A stretch of DNA of 64,000 nucleotides, from NCBI RefSeq assembly GCF_035989885.1, contig NZ_CP108518.1:6997001-7061000 (forward strand), written 5' to 3'. How positions within the stretch are numbered: the stretch's first letter is position 1; the number at the start of each line of letters is the position of its first letter. The translations under genes were made by a program, and so were the position numbers. A model generated the notes under the pieces. The model ran no database searches. It saw only the letters and a program-made list of their open reading frames with translations, and was not told the origin of the DNA. Source of the stretch: Streptomyces sp. NBC_01232 (GTDB taxonomy: Bacteria; Actinomycetota; Actinomycetes; Streptomycetales; Streptomycetaceae). This document shows, in pieces, positions 40,382-48,812 of the stretch.

Positions 40382-41529
40382 CGTCCGGCCGCCGTTGCCG
40401 CGTGATCCAGGGCCAGGCGCCACACGGTGCGGCCGTCCATCGACACGGCCGCAAGGAGAGCGGAGACCCGGTCGAGGAGCGTGCACACGACGGGGGCCTG
40501 GGCGATCAGCGTGCGGGCCGACTCCGGCAGGGGCAGGCCGGTGGGAGCTGTCAGGTAGGTGGTGAAGATGTTGACGGTGTCCATCAGCCACAGGACGACC
40601 AACTGCCTCAGCCACGCCGCCCGCTCCGCAGGGGTCAGCCGGTAGGTGGCCAGGTCGGTGAACTGGCCGATGCCCTGGAGGACTGCGGTGGCGCCGGGCC
40701 CGGCTGGGGGCTGGACGATGAGCCCGAGGACCATGCGGGAGACGAGCTTGGCGACGTCGGACGCCGGGTGGCCCAAGGCCAGGCCCGGGTCGATGAACGT
40801 CGGCCGCCTCTCCGGCCCGTCCGGGAAGACGACGTGCTCCGGCTTCAAGTCGCCGTAGACGATCCCGATGCCGTAGGTGCCGGACAGCCGCATCTTCCGC
40901 AGCCGTGCCACGACGGCCCCCAGTACCGGCGCAGACGGCCCGGTCAGGGACACGTACGTGTCCCCGGAGATCCCGTTGAACTTGCGGGCGAACGTGCCGT
41001 GGACGGACCGCTCACGGATCGCAGCGCCCCCCACCAGCGCGGCCACCGCAGGCTTCTGGAGCGCGTCCAGCTCCTCCGCCACACCCGCCAAAACGTCGAA
41101 CGTGCGGTGCGGGTCCTTCGCCAGGATCTCGCCGAGCGTCACACCGTCCACGGGTTCGGTGAACAGGACCCCGCCGGCCAGTCCGGCCACCGTCGCCGTC
41201 CCGAGTCCGGCTCCGGCCAGTGCCCCGTACTGGGCGGCCTCCCGCTCCAGCAGCGCGCCGGGCGACGATAAGTACGCGGCCTGTTTGGCCCTCACCTCCG
41301 CCCAGTCCCCGTGCGTGCCGCGCAGCACCGACGCCAGCGACACCCCCAGCAGGGACACCTTCGCGAACAGCGGCCGTCCGGCGGCCTCGACCCGGCGGAC
41401 ATACCCGGTCACCGACGGGATGTGCGGGCCGACCACCACCGGGCCGTCCGGCCACAGGGCGGCGGCGGCCTGGGCGATCCGCTCGTCCGCGTAGGCGAAG
41501 ACGTTGTCCGGGCTGACGGTGGTGTTCAC
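40378..41529 (-). CDS. Aminoglycoside-phosphotransferase-like kinase
   Basis: A 383-residue protein-kinase-like phosphotransferase. The catalytic loop reads YGDLKPEHVVF (the usual His before GDL is Tyr) and the metal site is FIDPGLALG. The N-lobe lysine is probably FAKVSLLG. The substrate may be the peptide, its sugar, or a self-resistance target. It starts with ATG just downstream of repeat copy d and is coupled to the LDH-like gene by a 4-bp overlap, so it belongs to the biosynthetic operon. Confidence 0.75.
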   Translation of the reverse strand: MNTTVSPDNVFAYADERIAQAAAALWPDGPVVVGPHIPSVTGYVRRVEAAGRPLFAKVSLLGVSLASVLRGTHGDWAEVRAKQAAYLSSPGALLEREAAQYGALAGAGLGTATVAGLAGGVLFTEPVDGVTLGEILAKDPHRTFDVLAGVAEELDALQKPAVAALVGGAAIRERSVHGTFARKFNGISGDTYVSLTGPSAPVLGAVVARLRKMRLSGTYGIGIVYGDLKPEHVVFPDGPERRPTFIDPGLALGHPASDVAKLVSRMVLGLIVQPPAGPGATAVLQGIGQFTDLATYRLTPAERAAWLRQLVVLWLMDTVNIFTTYLTAPTGLPLPESARTLIAQAPVVCTLLDRVSALLAAVSMDGRTVWRLALDHAATAAGR

Positions 41530-41550
41530 GGTGGGCTCCTCGATGACGGT

Positions 41551-41613
41551 CGAAGGTGGTGTGGAGCAGGTGCGCCGGCGAAGGTGCTGTGGAGCACCTG
41601 CCGCGGGTGGAGG
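41551..41613 (-). repeat. Cluster-specific hairpin repeat, copy d
   Basis: It shares the 31-base stretch at 41583-41613 with copy c (27 matches). GTGGAGCAGGTGC and GGTGCTGTGGAGCACC give overlapping hairpins. It stands directly before the kinase-like gene, at the head of the four-gene coupled block. Confidence 0.75.
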
Positions 41614-41656
41614 GCCCCGGCCATGGCCGCCAAGGCCAGGCCACGGCCGGGGCCGG

Positions 41657-42061
41657 TCAGGCGGCCCGCCGTCTGGCGGGCGAGTGGTTGTCGGCCGCGT
41701 ACCGGGCCAGGTGCTGGGCGAGCTTGGCCAGCAGCCTCAGCGAGGCGGCCGGGTCCCCGCCCCGCGTGGCGGCCATGTTGCGGGCGTGGTGGACCGTGGC
41801 GAGAGCTATGTCGCGGCCCCGGCCGTCCGGCATCCAGTCGGCGAACTCCTGTGCGGGCCCGGCCAGGTTGGTGATGTGCTGCCGCAGCCGCTCCCGGATC
41901 TGCGCGGCGGCCGTGCCGTGGGGGGCGTGGTCGGCGAGCGCGAGCGCGGTGTCGATGTCGCAGGCGACGTCCACGGAAGAGGTGACCGGCGGTACCTGGG
42001 CCGGCGGTGCGATGCCGGCCCTGGGCCGGGCGGGGAGGATCGGTGCGCTCGTGCGGGACAT
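41657..42061 (-). CDS. Small helical protein, DUF6415-like
   Basis: A 134-residue helical protein (SSVDVACDIDTALALADHAP... IRERLRQHITNLAGPAQEF). The pattern resembles DUF6415, a Streptomyces family often found beside regulators in natural-product loci; the assignment is from pattern only. The ATG at 42061 follows AGGAG. It diverges from the first regulator, and a relic of a similar gene start occurs at 43682, which shows that the region was duplicated. Confidence 0.55.
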   Translation of the reverse strand: MSRTSAPILPARPRAGIAPPAQVPPVTSSVDVACDIDTALALADHAPHGTAAAQIRERLRQHITNLAGPAQEFADWMPDGRGRDIALATVHHARNMAATRGGDPAASLRLLAKLAQHLARYAADNHSPARRRAA

Positions 42062-42144
42062 CTCCAAAGCTCCTGTTCACGGCTGATCCGGATGAGAGCA
42101 GCACCGAGAAGGCCGCCGGGCGGCCGGTTCCTCGGGCATGACGA

Positions 42145-42180
42145 CTATTCAACTCACGGTGATCGGGCAGGGGTACCGTG
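42145..42180 (+). promoter_or_regulatory. Duplicated promoter element, copy 1
   Basis: A 36-base element beginning CTATTCAACTCACGGTGATC and ending GGGGTACCGTG, with an inverted CACGGT/ACCGTG pair. It matches the element at 43782-43817 at 33 of 36 bases. Both stand 40-50 bases before a regulator start, so this is the shared promoter or autoregulatory operator. Confidence 0.8.
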
Positions 42181-42224
42181 TCGGCGAGGGCAAGCGGTAT
42201 ATCGGGTATACGGGCAGGTGCTTC

Positions 42225-43607
42225 ATGGCCACACGCACACCGAACGACCGTCTCCGCGATCTGATCGCGGAGTCCGGCTTAACGTACGAAGCCGTCGCGA
42301 AGGCGGTCCGGTCCGTCGCGGCCGAGTGCGGGATGGCTCTGCGGACGAACAAGTCGGCCGTGGACCACTGGGTGCAGGGCGCCCGACCACAGCCCGACAC
42401 GGCCCGCTATCTGGCCGTCGCGCTCTCCCGCCGCCTGGGCCGGCTCCTGACCCCCGTGGAGTTGGGCCTCGCCGACGCCGACCCGGACGGCGGCCATGAC
42501 AGCATCGGTCTTACGCTGGGGGGCGATCCGATCGACTCCCTGATCCCGATGTGGAGGGCCGAGTTGGACCGCAGACGCTTCCTGTCGGCCTCCGCCTACT
42601 CGGTGGCCGCCGCAGCCCTGCCCCTGGCGTACGTACGCGACATCGCGGAGAGGACCGCAGCCGCCCGCACCGGTCAGGTCATCGGGATGGCCGAGGTCAA
42701 CGCCGTGCGCGACATGATCGGCATGTTCTCCGAAATGGACGAACGCCATGGCGGCCAGCACGGCCGCTCCGCCCTGGTGACCTACCTCCGCGACGACGTC
42801 GCGCCGCTGTGCCGGGGCCGGTTCCGCACGGACGAGATCCGTGCCCAGATGCTGTCCGCCGCGAGCCGGGGCGTCCATTTGCTGGGCTGGAAGTCCTACG
42901 ACGCCGGACAGCAGGGCCTTGCCCAGCGCTACTACCTCCAGTCCTACGGGCTCGCCGTAGAGTCCGGACTGCCCGGCCATGACGGGTTCGTGATGCGGAC
43001 CATGGCCATGCAGGGGCTCAAGCTGCACCGTCCCGAGCACTGCCAGGGCCTCGCCGAGACCGGCCTCACCCGGGCCAAGGGCCGCGTGGACTCCCAGACC
43101 GAAGCCCTCTTCCGCGTCGTCCACGCCCACACCCTGGCCAAGACCGGGCTGTCGGCCGCCGCCCTCGCCGAAGTCGGCCGAGCCCGCGCCCTGCTGGAAC
43201 AGGGCAGCCAGCGGGGCGACGAGGTGCCGTTCTGGGGCCTGGCGTGGGGGCCTGTGGCGCCGTCGGTGTTCTCCCGGACGGCGAAGGTCTTCGAAACCCT
43301 CGGGGACCACCGGGCCGCCGCCGCCGAGTACCTGCACGCCGCCGCCACGAGGCCCGCCGGAACCTACGCCCGGATCGTGGCCCTGGACCTGGTCGCGGGG
43401 GCGGAGCTCCACCTCAAGCGCGGCCGGATCGAGCAGGCGTGCGCCACGTTCGGGCAGGCCATGGACCACATGGAAGGCGTCCGCTCCGTGCGGACCCGCA
43501 AGGCCGTCAAGACCATGCGGGCCGACCTCGCACCCTTCCGGGCACGGGGGCTTCGCTGCGCGGCCGAGCTGGACGAGCGGGCCGTGTCGTTCCTCGCCAC
43601 CGCGTAG
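42225..43607 (+). CDS. Helix-turn-helix/TPR regulator 1
   Basis: A 460-residue regulator. An atypical helix-turn-helix fills residues 1-75 (RLRDLIAESGLTYEAVAKAV...KSAVDHWVQGARPQ). A Tat-like stretch RRRFLSASAYSVAAAALPLA follows at about 120, which leads to frequent mis-annotation as a secreted protein. The remaining 320 residues are tetratricopeptide-like helices. I use the ATG at 42225; the open frame from 42138 would run through the promoter element. It is a paralogue of the next gene and probably controls the lanthipeptide operon that diverges from it. Confidence 0.75.
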   Translation: MATRTPNDRLRDLIAESGLTYEAVAKAVRSVAAECGMALRTNKSAVDHWVQGARPQPDTARYLAVALSRRLGRLLTPVELGLADADPDGGHDSIGLTLGGDPIDSLIPMWRAELDRRRFLSASAYSVAAAALPLAYVRDIAERTAAARTGQVIGMAEVNAVRDMIGMFSEMDERHGGQHGRSALVTYLRDDVAPLCRGRFRTDEIRAQMLSAASRGVHLLGWKSYDAGQQGLAQRYYLQSYGLAVESGLPGHDGFVMRTMAMQGLKLHRPEHCQGLAETGLTRAKGRVDSQTEALFRVVHAHTLAKTGLSAAALAEVGRARALLEQGSQRGDEVPFWGLAWGPVAPSVFSRTAKVFETLGDHRAAAAEYLHAAATRPAGTYARIVALDLVAGAELHLKRGRIEQACATFGQAMDHMEGVRSVRTRKAVKTMRADLAPFRARGLRCAAELDERAVSFLATA

Positions 43608-43682
43608 GAGGCGACCGGGAGTACGCGGGCCGGCGGAGGTGACGCCGGTCCTGGGGTGGAGCGGTGCTGTCGTACGAGACAT
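43608..43682 (-). pseudogene. Relic start of a second DUF6415-like gene
   Basis: On the minus strand the ATG at 43682 opens MSRTTAPLHPRTGV, close to MSRTSAPILPARPRAG of the gene at 42061, and both follow AGGAG-like sites. The similarity fades within about 25 codons. This region also carries a diverged copy of the cluster repeat (43607-43643, GACCGGGAGTACGCGGGCCG). It is the leftover of a duplication of the divergent gene pair. Confidence 0.6.
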
Positions 43683-43781
43683 CTCCCTGGCTCCTCTTCG
43701 CGGTGGTCCGTGTAGGGCGAAGCGTCGGCGTGGGGCCGGGTTTCCGGACAGGTTCCGGGCCGATCGCGTTTGGCGTTACGG

Positions 43782-43817
43782 CTATTGAACTCACGGTGAT
43801 CGGGTGGGGGTACCGTG
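43782..43817 (+). promoter_or_regulatory. Duplicated promoter element, copy 2
   Basis: This copy begins CTATTGAACTCACGGTGATC and ends GGGGTACCGTG. It stands 52 bases before the TTG start of the second regulator, the same layout as copy 1. Confidence 0.8.
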
Positions 43818-43869
43818 GGCGGCGGGGCACCTTGTTCAATCTGTTCAAGATCGCTGCGGGGAGTGCGAG

Positions 43870-45231
43870 TTGGCGGAGAGTCGTAGTCCGAACACCGCGC
43901 TGGCAGACGTCATCGCCGAGGCCGGATGTACCTACGGGGTTCTGGCCAGGGACGTCCGTGCGGTGGCCGCCGAGTCCGGGGTGACGCTGCATACCTCCCG
44001 CTCGGCCGTTCACTCCTGGGTCATGGGTGGTACACCAAGCGGTCAGACCCGCTCGTACATCGCCGAAGCCCTCACCAGAAGGATGAAGCGGAAGGTCACG
44101 CCCACAGAGATCGGTCTAGGCTGCGCAGGCACCGGCGAGGCCCTGGGGGCCGATCCACTGGCCAACGCCACCGACCTCGGGAGATTCGTGATGCTCCGTC
44201 GCAGGAACTTCCTCAACGCCGCGTTCGCTACGGCCGCCGTCGCCCTGCCTCTCGTTTACGACCACCAGGCCGTCGCCGCGACCCTGCGGGCAGCCGAACG
44301 CGGCGGCGCCGTCGGCACTGAGGAAGTCGCCATCGTGCGGGAGCTCACGGAGACGTTCCGGAGCATGGATGAACGCTTGGGCGGAGGCCACGGCCTGACG
44401 ATGGTGACCGCCTACCTCACCGACACCGTGGTCCCCATGCTGGAGGGCCGCTTCCCCTCGGAGCCGGTACGGCGCAGCGCGTTCGGGGCGGCGGCGACTC
44501 TGGCGTGCCTGGTGGGCTGGAAGCACCACGACTTGGGCCGCGAGGGCGCCGCCCAGCGCTACTACCTCCTCGGCTTCCAGTTGGCCTGCGAGTCAGACCC
44601 GTACGGGCACGCCGCGTGGATGATGCGGGCTCTGACCCACCAGGCACTCGACCTCGGTCACCCGCAGGCGTGCATCGGCCTGGCGGAGGAGGCGCTGCGG
44701 CGTGCGACGGGCAATGTCGACCGGCAGACTGAGGCCCTACTGCTGGTCACCTGCGCCAGGGCGTACGGGGCTGATGGGCAGAGCGGGAAGGCGGCGGCGG
44801 CCCTGCTGTCGGCCGAGGACGCGATGCTCACCGCAGGTGACCCGGTCCCTGTCTACGCTGCCGCGTCGGGTCCGGTCGCGGCCACCGTTGCTTCGCACAC
44901 CGGCAAGACCCTGACCGAGATGCGCGAACACCGGGCTGCCGAGAAGCACTACCGGGCGGCGCTCAAGGGACGGACGCCGGGGACCTATCAGCGGGTTCAC
45001 GGCCTGACCATGGTCAACATCGGGCGGTCGGTCGCTGCGCAGCAGCGGCACGAGGAGGCCGTGGCCGTGTGGGGTCGGTCGCTGGATTTCATGGATGGCC
45101 TGGTCTCGGACCGGACCGTGAAGGAGATCAGGGCGATCCAGTCCACGGCTGCCAGCTACCGCAAGCGCCAAATCCCCGGAGCTGGGGCCTTGCACGAACG
45201 CGCCGTCGACCTGCTGCGAGCCCAGGCATGA
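43870..45231 (+). CDS. Helix-turn-helix/TPR regulator 2
   Basis: A 453-residue paralogue of the preceding gene with the same order: N-terminal helix-turn-helix (ADVIAEAGCTYGVLARDVRA... SAVHSWVMGG), RRRNFLNAAFATAAVALPLV, then TPR-like helices. Conserved pieces include GWK-HD-G-EG-AQRYYL and DRQTEALLLV. The start is the TTG at 43870, with GGGGAG a few bases upstream. It overlaps the glycosyltransferase start by 4 bp, so that gene is probably under the same control. Confidence 0.75.
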   Translation: MAESRSPNTALADVIAEAGCTYGVLARDVRAVAAESGVTLHTSRSAVHSWVMGGTPSGQTRSYIAEALTRRMKRKVTPTEIGLGCAGTGEALGADPLANATDLGRFVMLRRRNFLNAAFATAAVALPLVYDHQAVAATLRAAERGGAVGTEEVAIVRELTETFRSMDERLGGGHGLTMVTAYLTDTVVPMLEGRFPSEPVRRSAFGAAATLACLVGWKHHDLGREGAAQRYYLLGFQLACESDPYGHAAWMMRALTHQALDLGHPQACIGLAEEALRRATGNVDRQTEALLLVTCARAYGADGQSGKAAAALLSAEDAMLTAGDPVPVYAAASGPVAATVASHTGKTLTEMREHRAAEKHYRAALKGRTPGTYQRVHGLTMVNIGRSVAAQQRHEEAVAVWGRSLDFMDGLVSDRTVKEIRAIQSTAASYRKRQIPGAGALHERAVDLLRAQA

Positions 45232-46118
45232 ACCGCGCCCGGACCGGTCCGCTGACGGTCGGCGTCGTGATCATCACCATGGGAGACCGGGAGGCTGAAC
45301 TCTGTGCTCTCCTCAAGTCGGTGGCAGCCCAGGAAGGCGAGCCCGCCAAGGTCATCGTGCTCGGGCAGGGAGCGAAGCTCCCCGCTCTGCCGGACCCGGT
45401 GGCGGCCGTCGAACTGCCGGGGAACCTGGGAATCCCCGGCGGCCGGAACGCCGGGGTGCGGTGGCTGCGCGAACACGGCGGCGCTGACATCGTCCTTGTC
45501 CTCGACGACGACGGCCTCCTCCCTCGAACCGACACCCTCCACCTGGTCCGGGAAGCGTTCACAGCGAATCCGAAGCTGGGGATCGTCGGCTTCCGCATCG
45601 CCGACGAGAACGGCGTCTCCCAGCGCAGGCACGTCCCCCGCCTCGGGGGCGCTGACCCGCTCATCTCTGGGCCGGTCACGACGTTCCTGGGCGGCGCCCA
45701 CGCCATCCGCATGGACGTCATCGACCAGGTCGGCGACTTCCCCGACAAGTTCTTCTACGCCCATGAGGAGACCGACTTCGCCTGGCGGGCCCTGGATGCT
45801 GGGTGGGAGATCGACTACCGGGCCGACCTGGTCCTGACCCACCCCCGGACCCCGGCCTCGCGGCACGCGGTCTACTACCACCACACCGGCCGCAACCGGG
45901 TCTGGCTCGCGAAGCGGCACCTGCCCGCCATCCTCGTCCCGGTCTACCTCGCCACCTGGGCGGCGTACACGCTTGCCCAACGGCCCCCACTGTCCGGACT
46001 GAGGTCGTGGTGGGCCGGGTTCTTCGAGGGGGTGCGGGTGCCGTGCCCGCCACGGCGTCCGATGCGGTGGCGGACCGTGTGGCGCATGACCCGACTCGGC
46101 CGACCACCGGTGATCTGA
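45228..46118 (+). CDS. Family 2 glycosyltransferase
   Basis: A 296-residue GT-A-fold glycosyltransferase. VGVVIITMGDREAELCALL is the nucleotide-sugar-binding start, VLVLDDDG the metal-binding Asp motif and AHEETDFAWRAL the acceptor-side ED motif. A hydrophobic stretch near the C-terminus may attach it to the membrane. Co-translation with a lanthipeptide-cluster regulator raises the possibility of a glycosylated peptide, but GT2 enzymes mostly act on surface glycans, so the link is uncertain. Confidence 0.8.
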   Translation: MNRARTGPLTVGVVIITMGDREAELCALLKSVAAQEGEPAKVIVLGQGAKLPALPDPVAAVELPGNLGIPGGRNAGVRWLREHGGADIVLVLDDDGLLPRTDTLHLVREAFTANPKLGIVGFRIADENGVSQRRHVPRLGGADPLISGPVTTFLGGAHAIRMDVIDQVGDFPDKFFYAHEETDFAWRALDAGWEIDYRADLVLTHPRTPASRHAVYYHHTGRNRVWLAKRHLPAILVPVYLATWAAYTLAQRPPLSGLRSWWAGFFEGVRVPCPPRRPMRWRTVWRMTRLGRPPVI

Positions 46119-46140
46119 CCTTCCCCGGTTTCTGATCTGT

Positions 46141-46186
46141 GAGGTGACGGGGAGCATGGCGCTGGCCGCGTGCACCCCGTCATCTC
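46141..46186 (+). repeat. Cluster-specific hairpin repeat, copy f
   Basis: GAGGTGACGGGG (46141-46152) pairs with CCCCGTCATCTC (46175-46186) at 11 of 12 positions. The embedded ATGCTCCCCGTCACCT (minus strand) is the common repeat core. It marks the right edge of the lanthipeptide locus and may end the glycosyltransferase transcript. Confidence 0.7.
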
Positions 46187-46229
46187 ACCGCGAAGGTCAG
46201 CTGTCGCCAGGGGCTTCGGTGTCGTTGGG

Positions 46230-46403
46230 GCGGCCCGCGTCGTGTTCGCCCTCGCCCGTGTCAAGCAGGAACTTCGCGAATCCCTCGACGCCTACGGCCT
46301 CACGGCGGCGGTCGGGGTGAACCGGATTTACCCGACCCAGCCGACAGCGATCGCTGCTTTCCACGCCTGGCAACGGGCCGGCAACCATGATCCCGGCCCA
46401 TGA
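46230..46403 (+). pseudogene. STAS-domain C-terminal fragment of a SulP-like gene
   Basis: The translation ALARVKQELRESLDAYGLT then RIYPTQPTAIAAFHAW resembles the last helix and strand of STAS domains at SulP C-termini. No membrane part precedes it; upstream is the end of the lanthipeptide cluster. About 55 residues remain, so it is a decayed fragment. Confidence 0.5.
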
Positions 46404-46493
46404 CGAGAGAACGGAGCCATGGCTTCTTCACGCGAGAGCTTGGCTGCGGCGCCTGTGCGCGGGTGAAGCCAGGACGATGTCCGGCGGCCCCGG

Positions 46494-46519
46494 ATCTGGG
46501 GACCAGATCTGGGGACCAG
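46494..46519 (+). repeat. Tandem 13-mer ATCTGGGGACCAG
   Basis: Two perfect adjacent copies (46494-46506 and 46507-46519). The same core TGGGGACCAG is doubled at 55463-55483, 95 bases before the attachment site. It may be an integrase arm-type site or the mark of an older junction. Confidence 0.6.
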
Positions 46520-46878
46520 TGCCGAGTACACGCATCTGGGCAATGGAGTAAGGAGGTCCGAACGCCATGGCGGACGGCTGGTCAGCCGGTATGCCACGCG
46601 GCCGCTGGGCTGCCTACTGGCTGCGCATCGGCTTCCAACGCGACGTTCCGGCCACCCTCTGTGCGTCGATGGGCAGGGTGCGCTGGACCGGCCCGATAGG
46701 GACGCTCAGGCCGGACAACTCGATCTCGCAGGTCGGATGGTCCTGCTGGAGTCGGTCGGGTGCTTGGCCGCGAGCAACTTGCGGACGCAGTCGGTGTCAT
46801 CAGGGGCATTCATCCAGCGTCCGGCAGCGCGTGTCACTGCTCGGCCCTAAGCTCGCAAGGCAGGAGAAGGGGGAGTTC

Positions 46879-47547
46879 GTGCGCGATCGCATGCTCACAG
46901 CCGACGTACCACTCGGACCGTTCGAAGGCGCCAAGATCACTGTGCACTCGGCGAAGGGCAAGAACGCCAGACTGCATACGCGCAGAGAGTGTGGTCAGCT
47001 CCGGACGCCCCATGTGGCCACGATCGAGGTCCCGTTGAACGGGAACGTGGTGGACAGGTTCTGTTCGGGCTGTGCGGACTGGGGTCCGACGTCGCGGCCG
47101 ACATCGGGGCTGGGCATCTTCATGAGGGCGCTCGGCGGATCGGGACTGCTCCATCAGCTGCAGGCCTATGCGGAGCCGGATGAGGACATGCACTGGACCC
47201 AGGGCGAGGTGCAGGCTGCGGCCGAGCTTGCGGTGGCCGCCTTCCGCCGCGGCGCTGGCACTGCTCAGGGCCGGGTAGGCGCTCGACCCGGGGCCGACTC
47301 GTCCGTGCGCCGGCCGCGGGCGGAGTGTTCGAGTTCGACAGTGGTCTCCGGCGGCTGCCGGAGCGTGTTGTGGACGGTGCAGTGCGAGGCGACAGCGAGG
47401 AGGCCGGCGCGCCGCTCCTCGGGCAGCTCCGGAGGCGGGGTGACCACGACGCGCACCGCGCCCACGCGGGCGGGCGGGCCGGCGGCCATCGCGAACTCCG
47501 CCCGTACGCCCAGGCCCGCCCGAGGCAGGCCATGGCGCAGCAGGTAG
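46879..47547 (+). CDS. Unknown protein, probably truncated
   Basis: A GTG start after AGGGGGAG opens a frame whose first 130 residues look like a real protein (MLTADVPLGPFEGAKITVHS; CGQLRT; FCSGCADW with a CxxC). After about 47265 the same frame merely mirrors the opposite-strand OsmC gene and becomes Arg/Ser/Pro-rich, so the natural C-terminus was probably lost. The 480 bases to the left of the start contain no gene apart from fragments. Function unknown. Confidence 0.4.
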   Translation: MRDRMLTADVPLGPFEGAKITVHSAKGKNARLHTRRECGQLRTPHVATIEVPLNGNVVDRFCSGCADWGPTSRPTSGLGIFMRALGGSGLLHQLQAYAEPDEDMHWTQGEVQAAAELAVAAFRRGAGTAQGRVGARPGADSSVRRPRAECSSSTVVSGGCRSVLWTVQCEATARRPARRSSGSSGGGVTTTRTAPTRAGGPAAIANSARTPRPARGRPWRSR

Positions 47548-47756
47548 CGCCCCGCGTAGAAGGCGACGCACGTGGCCAGGGAGGCGGCGAACAGTTCAGT
47601 CGGCGTGGGTGCGGTGTCCGTCCCGCCCGCTCCCAGGGGCTGGTCCACGCGAAGCCGGTGTCCGCGCACGTCGACCGCGTACACGTCACCCTCGACATGG
47701 GTGACGTCGAGCCGTTGCAGGTCCTCCGACGGCCGTGCCGCTGTGGTGTCCGTCAT
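47265..47756 (-). CDS. OsmC-family peroxidase-like protein
   Basis: A 163-residue OsmC/Ohr-family protein. The two redox cysteines of the family are visible in ATCVAFYAG and SHCTVHNTL, with TPTELFAASLATC as the conserved lead-in. OsmC proteins reduce organic hydroperoxides and some use persulfides, which would fit the persulfide operon about 1 kb away. It is transcribed away from that operon and has no coupled neighbour. Confidence 0.85.
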   Translation of the reverse strand: MTDTTAARPSEDLQRLDVTHVEGDVYAVDVRGHRLRVDQPLGAGGTDTAPTPTELFAASLATCVAFYAGRYLLRHGLPRAGLGVRAEFAMAAGPPARVGAVRVVVTPPPELPEERRAGLLAVASHCTVHNTLRQPPETTVELEHSARGRRTDESAPGRAPTRP

Positions 47757-48338
47757 GGCGGGGCCTCCGTTTCGGGTGGGCTACTGCCACTCTGATCGGC
47801 CGGCGGTCCTCGGGCATGGGCCTTTCGGGCCCTTCCGGGGACCTCTCGGCCTCTGAGGGCCGACTCGGCGAGTTCGGAGCACTCCGGGTCAGCCTCGCAG
47901 GCGCCGGATGCGAGATCGGCCGGATCGACTCGTCGGCGTCCGGCGGCCCGCTGTGGGGCTGCCAGACGCCACGCCTCATCACGAAAGGTGATCAGGCGCC
48001 GGCGACCCGAGTCAGGCTGAGCCAGCCGCCCGGCACACCGGCGTCGTCGACGTCATGGAGGCCCTGCGCGCGTTCGTCGAGCGGACCCGCACACCGACGA
48101 AAGGGCCCGCGCCTCCGGGACACGTGCGTGAGCAACCGAGAAGAAGCATGCAGCGAAGACGCGCGTCACCGGCTCTTCCGGAACCTCCCGTTCCCAGTCT
48201 TTCGGTCGCTCACGAAGGCCGGGTCGGCGAGAGTCCGGCCCCGCTGCTCCGGATCGATGCGGTGCGCGGCACAAGAGGCGGGCGATGGCAGCCATGACGA
48301 CTGACACTGCAGAAGTGGTACTCGTTGCCTGACCGCGG
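47757..48338. other. Intergenic stretch without a supportable gene
   Basis: Several short frames cross it in both directions with mixed codon bias. None has a ribosome site plus a recognisable domain. It probably contains the OsmC promoter and decayed sequence. Confidence 0.3.
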
Positions 48339-48734
48339 TCATCCGGTGGTTTCCAGGGTGCTGAGGGCGGCGTCGAGACGGCGGGTGGCCTCCTCGGCGA
48401 CGGGCTGGAGGGCGGGCAGGCCGGTGAGAGTGACCATGACGCCGGGGTCCAGGGCCTGGACGGCGGTGCGTTCGCCGTCGGTGCGAACCACGACGTTGCA
48501 GGGCAGGAGGAGGCCGATGGTGCGGTCGGCATCCAGGGCCTGGCGGGCGAGCGGCGGGTTGCAGGCACCGAGGATCAGGTAGTCCTCCATGTCGTGCCCG
48601 AGCTTGGCCTTCAGGGTGGCGGTGACGTCGATCTCAGTAAGGATGCCGAAGCCCTGCACGGCAAGGGCCTCGCGGACTGCGGAAACGGTCGTGGTGAAGT
48701 CGGCATCGAGGTGGACGGTCCGGTCGTAGCGCAT
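48339..48734 (-). CDS. DUF302 family protein
   Basis: A 131-residue DUF302 protein (VREALAVQGFGILTEIDVTATLKAKLG... LGACNPPLARQALDADRTIGLLLPC). DUF302 proteins recur beside rhodaneses and thiosulfate or persulfide genes. It is divergent from the persulfide dioxygenase and shares the CstR-type operators in the intergenic region, so both are likely co-induced. Confidence 0.85.
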   Translation of the reverse strand: MRYDRTVHLDADFTTTVSAVREALAVQGFGILTEIDVTATLKAKLGHDMEDYLILGACNPPLARQALDADRTIGLLLPCNVVVRTDGERTAVQALDPGVMVTLTGLPALQPVAEEATRRLDAALSTLETTG

Positions 48735-48812
48735 GGCGTCATCCCTGTCCGGGGTGTGTGGCGGGCGGCGGGTAGCCGTCCGGTGCGAGCGGGTTCCCTA
48801 GGCCGCCAAAAA

